The notes beneath the pieces are model-generated. The model was not told where the DNA came from. It searched no databases and worked only from the letters and a program-made list of their open reading frames with translations. The position numbers and the translations under genes were made by a program. From Loxodes magnus (taxonomy: Eukaryota; Ciliophora; Karyorelictea; Loxodida; Loxodidae), in contig CAMPDV010000083.1 in the NCBI GenBank assembly GCA_946699065.1, positions 310,001 through 374,000 of the forward strand: DNA of 64,000 nt. The letters are read 5' to 3'. This document shows positions 46,048 through 56,597 of the stretch, piece after piece; position 1 is the stretch's first letter; each line of letters opens with the position of its first letter.

Positions 46048-47490
46048 TATTTTTATTATTATAATACATCTTTGCAAATGGTAGAACCAGTTCTTGCCAA
46101 TATAAATGTCACTTAATAAGCTTTAGATCATTTTTAAACTTGCCAACGCAAATAACTTCCTACTAGTATAGAATCAAATATACCTGATATAGCTTGCTGT
46201 ATATAAATAAAATTACATAGCTTCTAGCACTACTCATAAGACTAACTTTTAATCTACTACTTTCGTTACTTTTTCTGTAATTTATGGATAAAGATGAAAG
46301 GCTTACTTCATTAACTTTTTTGAGGAAATCTATTTTAGTTAAAGTCACTCTAAAAACCTTATTCACTCTTCTAATTATCTAAGCTAATTTCCTTACAAAA
46401 TAAACCTTAAATCTAAACTAAGTTTAGTTCTTTTGATCTTTATCTATATACTTAATAAAGCAAAGCTTATGATTTTTTAGTTTAGTAGCTGGATTATTAA
46501 AGCGAATCAAAAGTCTAATTTAAAAAACTCTATTAATGTGACAGTTTGATAGTTATGACTCTGTAAAGAGAGTAATAGAAGCAAAGAATAGTAAGATGAG
46601 AGATATAATTTCTATTATATGATAGTTTCAATTTAAAGCTTAGTCTTAGCTATTTAAATAGTAATATGCATCTTAGATATTTAAATAGCTATACCTAGAG
46701 TAAAAAATGAGAAGATAAGCTGTTTAAGACTGATAGTTTAAAAATAAATAAAGTATTATTACTATTCTCTAAGCTATTATTGCATAGTTTCCACCTTATA
46801 TTTCTCCAATTATTTGAAAGATTTTAAGAAAAGCTAGCCAGTATTTAGAAGGATAATTTAACATAATAAGCTATTAACACTGTAAGATAAATTCAATAGC
46901 TTGGATATATAAACAATATTATTTTAATAAAACAACTAAGCTAGTGCATAATTAAGCTTTTATTTAGAGTTTCATTTAAAAATAGAGCAAAGCTAAAAAT
47001 AAAAAAGCAAGTAAAGTTATTGATCGTACGTTGAGCGCTAAATATATATATATTATTAACTTTAATGATGCTTTATTTATGAAATAGTTACTAGAGATAT
47101 TTAGAAATAAACTAAATATTAATGTTTAAAGATAGTATGATATTTTTCAGTTTAAATCTTGCAATGAATGTAAAAAACTAAACTTTTACATAAATAAGCA
47201 ACATTTTATGTGTTTAGAGCTAGAATTTTAAGATAACACTATCTGTTATAAGAACAATTTTCTTTTGTTATTTCGAAGTAAAAATTGTGAAGTGAAATCA
47301 GTAAGTGTTTAAGAAAATAAATAGAACAAAAAAGATTTTATCATACTGTAGATACATAACTTTCTACCCCCTTTGATAAAACTTTTGGAAATAAATGGGA
47401 AGGAATTTCTTTAGTAATGAGCAGCTTTATGTTAAAATAAAGTTAATTTTGTTTAAAATGAGATAAAATTAATTAACTTATTAGTTAATT
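46048..47490. other. Long divergent intergenic region, no gene seen
   Basis: 1.4 kb of AT-rich DNA between two divergent starts. Short frames occur but none has protein-like composition. Confidence 0.45.
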
Positions 47491-48114
47491 ATGGAGCACC
47501 TTAGTTGCAAAATATGTGATGAATCATATGATAGTAATAAGCATTAATCAAAAATCATAAAGTGTGGACACACTCTATGCTCCTCCTGTGTTAAAACGAT
47601 TTATACCAAAAATAAGAAGGTAATTGTCTGTCCTTTTTGTAGAACAGAAGATAAAAGACATTATGAATCATTACCAACAAACTGATCTCTTTAATAAATG
47701 ACTGATGCATAAGCTCGCAAGAACTTTGGAAAACCAAGAAGAAAATCTATAATAATAAAAGCAATTATAGACAAATATGATTCCATTCAAAATTAAAAGC
47801 TTAAAGATACTATTGGACTTACTAGTTTTATATTAGCGGCTTGTGTTGTGGTATATCTTGGGTCTGCAGCAGCTCTCTTTTTAAAATGGGCCATTATCAA
47901 TTTCCTAAATTTAGCATTTTTTTTCCTCGAAATGCTGAAACCCGTAATTTACTAACTAAGCCTAATTCATACAATTATAGCCTGGCTGTTGAGAGTCATT
48001 TCAGCAGCTTTAGTTTATTTTTTCGCTGTGGCTTTCTTAATATACCAAACCTCAAAATACTTTAGAAACAACCACGTTGTTTAGAAATCCGTTTTGAGAG
48101 AAGAGAGAGAATGA
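47491..48114 (+). CDS. Membrane-anchored RING finger protein
   Basis: ATG 47491, stop TGA 48112-48114; 207 aa. N-terminal C3HC4 RING: CKICDESYDSN, IKCGHTLCSSCVKTIY, then VCPFCRTEDK, with every zinc ligand in place. A basic linker (NFGKPRRKSIIIK) follows, then two to three hydrophobic segments (TSFILAACVVVYLGSAAALF; WAIINFLNLAFFFLEM; IIAWLLRVISAALVYFFAVA), ending in a short basic cytosolic tail. The architecture fits an E3 ubiquitin ligase of an internal membrane with the RING in the cytosol. Substrate unknown. One TGA reads as Trp (PTNWSLQQ). Standalone gene, divergent from DUF1015 B. Confidence 0.88.
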
Positions 48115-49014
48115 ATAGTTAAAGCAAACGATTTTGAATATTCTTATTAATAATTTCATTTTATGAAATTCAATGAATAATTATATTTTCAAGTTCCTTA
48201 TCAAATCATCCTGCTCTTTCTTTTATAACCACTAATTCCCATTTTTACCTGCTTAACTACCTTTTATTTATTCACTTTCATTTCGACCATATATATGTAA
48301 AATAACCTTAATTGGAAATGCTATTTATAGTCAGAGAGTTCAATAAGCAAATAAATTAAAAAGTGACAATTAATTGTTTTGCTTTAGGGTAAAGGTTATT
48401 GCTAAACTCAAACTGATAAGCTATAAATATAAGCAGTTAATAATTTAAATAAGCAATTATATTATTAATAGAACTATTTTAACCTAGAATATAGAAGCGT
48501 AACCATACTTATAACTATCCTCTATCCCTTATAATAATATAAGCAATACTGAAGGATCTTATACCAAATAAATAAATCATATACATATTCTATGTTTTTT
48601 GATTCCTTTATTATATGTATGCTCTTGCAACTAGATAATCCTTTATAGATTGTTATTAATCATTTGTATGGTAAATTAATTAAAGATTGATTAGTAAAGC
48701 TTGAGCTATTTAGAAGCATAATAGCAGGATAGTTGATGACTAGATTTATACTATTAATAAGTTAAAATTTGCATATTATAGGTTTAAATTTAATGAAGGC
48801 TACTAACTAGCTTTTAATATTTAAAGAAAGAAATTCAATAAAGGAAATAGCTTTTCTGTTAATAAAGCAAAATCTCACTCTGTAATTTGCTAGGTAAAGC
48901 AAATGATCTAATTAATCTATTTTTATTAAAGTATCTTTATATTACTATCTTGCTTTTGGTAGTTATTGAGTTATTATGCTGGATATTTGCAAATTATAGG
49001 TATTTAATTTACAA
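48115..49014. other. AT-rich spacer, no gene seen
   Basis: 900 bases between two plus-strand genes. No feature recognised. Confidence 0.45.
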
Positions 49015-50343
49015 ATGATTAATCTTAGAAAGTTAATTGTAAAGACTGTCTCTAATAGAAGCTTTAATGAAAAAGAAGCTTTGATGTATTTTAGCTTACC
49101 CGTTCCTGGAACATTTACTATCCGTACTACGAAACCTATGAATAATTAAAAAGATCTTTCACTTGCTTATTCTCCTGGTGTTGCTGTTCCTTGTTTAATG
49201 ATAGCTGAAGATCCAGAGCAAGCTTATAATTACACTTGCAAAGGAAATTCTGTTGCTGTTATTAGTAATGGAACTTCTGTTCTTGATCTTGGAAACTTAG
49301 GAGCTCTGGCTAGTAAACCTGCTATGGAAGGAAAAGCAATAATTCTTAGTAGCTTTGCTGGTATAAACTCTTTTGACTTGTGCATAGATGCTGAAGACCC
49401 TTAACAGTTTGTGAACTGTGTAAAGTATCTAGCTCCTAGTTTTGGAGGAATTCACCTTGAAGATATTAAAGGTCCTGATTGCTTTTATATTGAAGAACAA
49501 CTTCAAAGTCAACTCTAAATACCAGTATTTCATGATAATTAGCATGCTACAGCTATAGTGGTTCTTGCTGGCCTAATAAACGCTTGCCACATTGCGCAGA
49601 AAAAGTTTTAAGATCTTAAAATTGTAATCAGCGGAGCTGGAGCATCGGGTATTGCAGTTTAAAGTATGCTTATAAAATACGGAGCTAAAAGAAAGAATAT
49701 AATAGTTTGTGATAAGCTAGGTGTAATTTATAGAGGTAGATAGGAAAGAATGAACCAATATAAATAGGAAATGGCTATTGATACTGAGAAAAGAACTTTG
49801 AAAGAAGCTGTTTAAGGCTAAGATGTATTTATTGGACTTTCAGTGGGAGGAATTCTTACCCAAGAAATGGTTAAATCAATGTCTGAAAATCCCATTATTT
49901 TTGCTATGTCAAATCCTGAACCTGAAATTTATCCTGATTAAGCTTTAGAAGTACGTCCTGATGCAATTATTGCAACTGGAAGATCTGATTTTCCAAATTG
50001 GATCAGTAATATATTATGTTCACCTTATATTTTTAGAGGAGCACTTGATGTAAGAGCTTCTGAGATAAATGAACCTATGAAAATGGCAGCGGCTCTTGCT
50101 CTTTCAAAAATAGCCAGAGAGCCTGTTCCACCAATTGTATGCAAGGCATATGATGGAAAGTAATTAGATTACGGTCGAGATTATTTCATTCCAACGCCTT
50201 TTGATCCACGTCTTATTGAAGAAATAGCATTAGCAACAGCAAAAGCAGCAGTAGTATCAGGAGTAGCTAAAATATAAAAAAACGATTGGAAGGAGTATCG
50301 ATATGAGTTAAAGGAAAGGTACAAAATTCAGAAATCTAGATGA
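49015..50343 (+). CDS. Malic enzyme, prokaryotic (MaeB-like) type
   Basis: Oxidative decarboxylation of malate to pyruvate and CO2 with NAD(P). ATG 49015, stop TGA 50341-50343; 442 aa, the size of the short prokaryotic class, not the ~570 aa of the usual eukaryotic enzyme, and without a phosphotransacetylase domain. Signatures: [78 protein letters not shown], the nucleotide fold [42 protein letters not shown] and [11 protein letters not shown]. The first ~15 residues ([17 protein letters not shown]) are basic and amphipathic, a possible mitochondrial or hydrogenosome-like presequence. Gln is TAA/TAG at conserved sites (DNQHATA), so it is host-adapted. The cofactor cannot be read reliably. Probably acquired by lateral transfer, as in some anaerobic protists. 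Confidence 0.93.
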
Positions 50344-50576
50344 CATTTAATTTTTTTCTATTCAAAATTCTGATTACAAAGTTACTAATCTAATCATATA
50401 AGTAAGCAGCTTGGTGCAAACACTTAAAGCAAAGTTATAAAGAAATAAGAATATTTGCTAACTATCAATTTAAAGCAGAAGAGGTACTAAATAAAAGCCA
50501 GTGATAAGTAAGTAATATAAATTGGAAAAGAGCTAGTAAGCTATCTTTATTAATTTTAATTAATAGTGCTTATCAT

Positions 50577-51815
50577 ATGGAATCTACTAAATAAAGCTCT
50601 AAGTAAATTTGAAAAAGTGTATATAAGGCTAATGAAAGATATCAAGCTCTTAAGTTTAAAGTAGGGAGATTAAACCAGTCATTTGATTTAGCGTAAAACA
50701 GGAAGAATTAAATTTAAGATAAGAACGAAGCAAATTAGCATAATAAGAGTTCTAACTAAATCTAGTAAGAATCATCTGAATCAACATTAGACGAAGATTA
50801 TTAGCTCATAAATCAAGACAAAAATGTGTAGAGTCTAAAGAAAATAATTTAAGTTAAACTGAGGAATTTCAACTCCTAGAAAAGATTTTCTCTCTTAAAA
50901 AATAAACGCAATAAAGCGTCTGAAAGTTAGAATTAGAAAAAAAGAAACTAAAATGGAGGCACTTCTTAAAATTAGAAGACTTAAAGTCGGAGACTAAAAA
51001 ACAGAAGCATGAATTAATTTTCTAAGCCAGGCTCAAGTAACAAATCTTAAGATGGTAATAATTAAACTATATAAAAAAGAGACTTTTCTTAGAAATAAAA
51101 ATCTAATACGAAAAAGGAAAATGATGACTTTTAACTTCCCGCTATTACAAGTACGTCTCATTTTTAGAAAGATTCTAATAAAAGAAGAATAACTCAGCAC
51201 TAAAAACTGCAGAATTTAAATTAATAATTAGTATAAAGTTAAATGATAATGCCTCCAGATTAAGCAACAGAGTTAAAGAGTATAAAACCATCTCCTAGAG
51301 TAAATTAAAGTAATTAATACACGCTTCTTTACAAAAAGCTTAAATTTGCTGAATTTATGAAATTATATAACAAAGAACAAAATATTGAAGAGCCTTAGAC
51401 GAAGTTTTAACGTGTAGTAGTTAGAGATTAAAACTACACAGAGCCTTCTTTATAAGCAAATGTGAAAAAGGAAAAATTAATTAAGGCTAAAACTACATGC
51501 AAAGCATCTAGCTAAAAGAAATCTCAGAAGCAATTAAATTTCTCAAATATTGAGAGTCGTAGAAGTTTCTATCGATAATTGGGTTAGAAAATGATTATGG
51601 GCTAGTTGAAATGAAATAAATCAAGAGAAAATGCTAAAAAGTAGTAATAAAAGAAACCAAAAGAGTAAAAATTATTCTTTTTACTTTTTAAAACTCTCAT
51701 GAATAAAAAGAACGAAAACATAAAAGGCCAAATGAAAGATCCTGAAATAATAGACAAAATAAGAGGTGGATTAAACTCATTTTCATTTGATTTGCTAAAT
51801 GATAACTTTGAATGA
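50577..51815 (+). CDS. Unknown basic Gln/Ser/Lys-rich protein
   Basis: ATG 50577, stop TGA 51813-51815; 412 aa. Strongly basic and low in hydrophobic residues (KKRNQNGGTSQNQKTQSRR; SKPGSSNKSQDGNNQTIQKR), so largely disordered. A more ordered patch near residues 255-275 (YTLLYKKLKFAEFMKLYNKE) and a conserved-looking C-terminus (KGQMKDPEIIDKIRGGLNSF) could be binding motifs. Two TGA codons read as Trp (QIWKSV, LKWNKS). It starts 233 bases after the malic enzyme stop on the same strand. No family recognised; a nucleic-acid or microtubule-binding role would fit the charge but is not shown. Confidence 0.75.
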
Positions 51816-52928
51816 TTTCTAGTTTTAAGGTATTGTATTTCTTATCTTTAATTTATGTTTGTTATAAATTAGTTAAACTACTAAAACTAACTTAGTAAAT
51901 TAAATGATAGTAAAGAAAAAAACATAACCATATGAAGTAGATCTGATTAAATTATTAAAGTACAAAAATTAGATAAAATTAAATGAAAGATACCTTATTA
52001 AATAAACGTTAACCATTTAATAATCAAAGTCAAAATATATCTACCTAAGATAAAATTTATCTATTTTGTAATATCATAGTTCCTGTTTATAAAAAAGAGA
52101 AATTCAAAACATTTAGATCAATTTTTTAATCGATCTTCTTCTAACATTATTGGATTATTTAGCCAAAGTATAACATATCTAAGTTTTTATATACTAATTT
52201 TTACTAGTTTCATTAAGGTTGATAAAAGGAGTTTTAATATAACCTACTAAATTTTATTGACTAACTCTAATCATTTCTAATTCTATAATTTTAATCTAAA
52301 TTAAGGTAAAATCATTTTAAGCTATAGATCATATTAGTATAAGAGTAATTGCTTTAGATGCAAGCATTTGAAATAGACCATTGATTTAAAATTATTGATT
52401 AAAGTGTTTATTATTGATATTTCTACTTGATATTCAAATACTTAATACTAAGTTTTTATTTTTATTCCATTGATTGTATCTTTAGAGATTATATGCTTAC
52501 TTATAAATCAAATATTAAGCTTTGCATTTAAAGTATCTATATACTTTTAATTAGTTATAATTTTACAGCTGTATGGATTTAAAATAAAGGAACTAGAGAG
52601 TGAATACTTTAGAGATGGTAGATTAAATAATATTTAATATAAATCTAATTTTATTGATATTTCAGTACATTTTTGACGAAAATAAATTCCCACAAGTTAG
52701 CTTATTTACTTCCTTTGGTGTTCTTGAATTTACCTTTTCAGTGACGCTTTAATTTCTGTAAGGTAAAGCAAAGCTATAGCTAAGCAATTGCTATGCCTAG
52801 CCCGAAGTTTAAGGTCTATACTTATTTATTCTTTTCTAATCTTAATACTGTTATATTTCGTAGCTTTTGTTAACTTTATCATTGGATAGTATTTAGCTTT
52901 GAAAAGTGGGAGTATTTTTGGATTAAAT
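51816..52928. other. Convergent intergenic region, no gene seen
   Basis: AT-rich with a slightly GC-richer patch at 52740-52820 that shows no tRNA fold or frame. Confidence 0.45.
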
Positions 52929-53670
52929 TCATTATTTTTTACTTGAGAAGGCGTTTTAATCACTTGAGTGAAATTATACTATGTTTTTGCATTCGGTTGG
53001 AAGGAATTTTTTCTTTGCATTATACATAGTAGTAATTTCAGATGGTTTTTTAAATTACCCTCTTCTCACTTTAGGATACTCAATATAAGAATAATCTAAA
53101 TTAAAAATCACCTTCATGAATAACAATCTATGTTTCGAATTTCTTTGGATTTATTTTTACTCCTGATGAAGACCCATTTTCATTAAATTCCGAGCTTCCT
53201 CTCAAATGCTGCTAATGAAAAGATTTTTTACCTCTTTTGATATCCTACTCAGAAGTAACCATAAAAGAATTATTATTGGAATTTAGTTTTCTAGTAGGTG
53301 TTGTTGGCTTATCCCTTTCTTTTGTAATATAATTATTTCATCCAGGAACTTCAGCTTTATGCTTCTTCTATTCCACAGGTGTAGGTTAGTTTTCAGGATT
53401 AACTGGTGTTTTCTTAAATAAATCCGGACGCTTCTCTGCAAACTGAACTTGCTTCCATCTCTACAGCCATTCTGGTACTTATTAAGTATTAGAATGCTTC
53501 GAATTCAATTTAGAATTGATGTATTTCTACATCTTGAGAAGTTCGGATGGATCATGACTACTTTCCAACGAGTTAATTGATTTTCTTTGAGCGTGAGGTA
53601 TGAATTTTCTATCAAATGCTTATGTTTATGACATATAATTTTTTATTTAGCTTATCTACTTTCTTTCCAT
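52929..53670 (-). CDS. Unknown 241-aa protein with a possible 16-nt intron
   Basis: ATG 53670 (MERKQISQIKNYMSQTQAF) to TGA 52931-52929, preceded by TAA. Contains PEWLQRWKQVQFAEKRPDLF near residue 75-95, then PGWNNYITKERDKPTTPTRK and a S/N-rich stretch. The frame changes near 53.1 kb. Downstream coding is clear (DYSYIEYPKVRRGQFKKPSE, NAKKKFLPTECKN). Removing GTGATTTTTAATTTAG (53111-53096) joins HE to DYSYIE in frame, total 242 codons including stop. Deleting one T from the T5 run there would also restore the frame (HEGDFNLDYS). The DYSYIEYP...GQFKKPSE...KFLP tail is the most conserved-looking part. Family not recognised. It starts only 47 bases after the upstream gene's stop. Confidence 0.7.
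53096..53111 (-). other. Candidate 16-nt intron
   Basis: Reads GTGATTTTTAATTTAG on the minus strand. Very short introns of 15-16 nt are known from heterotrich ciliates, the sister group of karyorelicts. A one-base homopolymer error is the alternative explanation for the same frame change. Confidence 0.4.
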
Positions 53671-53717
53671 TGTCTTTAATTCAAATAAAATAGTTAAAAA
53701 AACTAAAAAATAGGAAT

Positions 53718-54806
53718 TCATAAATTAATAAGCTTCTCATTAATAAATCAAATTTAATCTTTCTATTTCCTAAGATTTGTATTTTCTTCCCTTAACTTAT
53801 TGAATAGCTTTACTTATTATTTCACGTATTATGTTAAATCCTCGCTTAGTGCTTGTAAAGATTATCCAATGTCATTTTGAATTAGACTTTAGTGATGAGA
53901 TGAATTTCTTGAATGTATATAGCCTCTATTACTATTATTTTCTTTAAAATCGTTACTTGAGTGAGCTTGTATTACTTATTCGCCGTTCAATTTTATAACA
54001 TCTTAGACACTTCTCTTATGCTAGTGTCTCTACTTTTTGTTTTGATTTTATATTTTTTTAATACTTTATTACATCTTTTCAATAATCTCATCTTTCTAAC
54101 TTAATTACTACTTAATTTTTCAGTAGTTCTAAATCTCGTTTTTTATTTAATCTAATTACTCTTAAATTTCTTATTTATCCCTTCTTAGTTTTTGAATTTC
54201 TTTTACAGCTTCAGCTGAATCACTGGAAGAAACAGCTCGATGAAAAACTTGAGAATTACTGTTTTAGAAAATCTCTCTTGCATTTCGGTTGACAGGAGTT
54301 GTAGATTTTTTATCCTTGAACTTCAATTTGCTTTTGTTGTCTTTTTAAACAAGAGATTAATTACTGCTACCTTTAATTAACTTTTATCCATATATTTCCT
54401 ACAAGTTGCGCATATGATATTTGGAACTCTAAAGAAACTGTTGCTATAGGTAGAATTGGTGTCTTTTAATATGTTTTCAGTTATTACTTGTACCTTTATA
54501 AAGAGAAACAGGTGAGCTTTTCATAATCTCTCTTTTAAGATGCATATAAAACTGCTTTAGACTCTATCCATTTTCTCTCTTCTTTAATAGATTTCTATAG
54601 TTTTGCATTTTGCTCTTCTGAGGACTAAATGATTACATAAACTAGTTGTAATACTCAGGACTCGGGCATCTGGTTTCTTTTTATCTAGAAAGGTTTTAGG
54701 GAGTAGGTGCAGCAGTTAGATTCTTAGGAGACTAGACAATTGAGCTAATTTAAGAAGAAGGCATTCAGAAGTCTTAGCTTTAGTAATTTAAATTAATTCT
54801 ATCCAT
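53718..54806 (-). CDS. Unknown coiled-coil protein
   Basis: ATG 54806 (MDRINLNYQSQDFWMPSSQI) to TGA 53720-53718; 362 aa. The N-terminal half is S/P/Q-rich with APTPQNLSRQKETRCPSPEY and a basic patch. Residues about 205-265 form a coiled coil (AVKEIQKLRRDKQEIQEQLD ... KDEIIEKMQQSIKKIQNQ), and a second one ends the protein (YVKQQVKLFNKLREENTNLR). Trp is TGA at DFWMPS, SNNWKH and QNYWKI. Another TGA lies 10 codons before the assumed stop (53750-53748, after KDQI). Either could be the true stop; the earlier one would be unusual as a sense codon so near the end. The next gene begins 47 bases later on the same strand. No family recognised. Confidence 0.75.
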
Positions 54807-56597
54807 TATTTTACCTATAATTAATATGCTATACTTATACTCTCACTATAACTCTTTATTGCTCATCTACTTTCCTTTCATTATCTAATTTAGTACTCAG
54901 CTTTTCCTTCCTGCTAGATTAGGTATATTAATATATGAAGGGACTTATATGCTTTAGTGATATAAAGGAAATTTGTATAGTTGAGGTTATTTAATTTATT
55001 TGTAATTAGAGCTTGACTGAATTCTTAGTTAGTTTTGGAATATATATAAAGGATATAAACTTTATTAATATACAGAAAATAAGCATTTATTTAAATTAGG
55101 TAGTTATCTATACCTTTAGTATTTAAATATGTCAGCCATTTATTATTTAACCTTTTGTCTATATCGTCAAGAAAGCAGCATTGCTAGATATTCTATATAC
55201 ATCTTAGCTTTACCTAAGATAGAGTTAAAAGTATATTAAATTTAAACTATAAAATACCAAGAGACTCATTCAGCTATTATTATTCATTCCTTATTTTTGA
55301 AATAATTTCTGATCTTAAGAAGTAATAAGCCTAATTATAGTGTATTACTTATGAATTTTATATGTAAGCCATTTAAAGAATTTATGTAGTTTATTGATAC
55401 ATAATTCAAACTTAAATTAGATCAAAGTTATAGAAATAAGAATATGTTCATATAAAGAGTCTATTTATTACCTCTTAATTTATCCTTTCTTATATAACCA
55501 ACTTTTTCGAAAATATAATTGAATAAGATTAAACTTGTACTAGTGCTAGTTTAATTATAGTATGGCTAGGATAATAATTATTTTAGTTTTGTAGCTAAAA
55601 ACAATAACTATTGGCTTTTATTATATTCTTTATACAAACTTTACTTGTTTTGATTGTTACGGTATTTGCTAATAATTGCTTAATGTATTTTAAACTTTTC
55701 TAGCATATTTAGATTATAATTATTAGTCTTTTTCACCTAATCGTTTTCTATTATGAACTTACTAGTCAATATGTGTTTTTTCTAGCTTTTACATTAGTTT
55801 ATTATATTAAATCCTAAGTTACTTCCACAGAAATTCTTTGTATTATTAATATATTTCAATAAAGAGCCTTTAAGCTAAATCATAATGTAGATTTATTAAT
55901 AAAATACAGCTTAATAAATGATTATAGAAAAGAATAGATTTAAACTATTTATATTTGAGACTCTTATTTAATTCTATTATAGTAGTGAGTAAAGCAATTA
56001 GCTTATATAAGTATAGCTGATTTATTTATACTTATAATAAGAGATTAACATCATATTGGTCATACTTGGTTATTTTAAATACCATAGATTTAAAGAAAAG
56101 AATGCTTAAAGAATTGCTAATATAATTAACCATTCAAGATACTTAAATCTATCACTATTATAGAAATAATCTTTATTGAGATCCTTTTAAATATGTATTA
56201 AGATCCAATTTAAAGGAACTTAATTAAAACAGCATATTAAGGATTATAAAAATTAAAGTGGTTAATGAAGTGACTAGAGGCTATTTAAATAATCAAGAAA
56301 TTACTATATATAACTATCTTTTATAAGATTTAAACCAATAAGATAATAGTAGCAAAAAGAACTAGCTAAGTTATTATTAGCATTAACTTAAAAATTACAT
56401 GTGCATAAGTTTAAAATTATTAAACGTTTTAATACTAAAAAGAAGATCATTAGCAGATTACTTTTATTGTAAAAGGTAATAATAAAGGGAATACGCTTGG
56501 TATTTCTAATGAAATAAATGATTTACTTTATTATTAAATATTAAATAAGCATAGTTTATCATAACTAACCCTTGCTATTCTTTAGTTGTTTAAATAA
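54807..56597. other. Long divergent intergenic region, no gene seen
   Basis: 1.8 kb of AT-rich DNA between divergent genes; short frames only, none protein-like. Confidence 0.45.

Noticed and set aside
52740..52820. Slightly GC-richer patch as a possible tRNA or small RNA
   Set aside because: No cloverleaf, A/B box or terminator T-run arrangement could be drawn.
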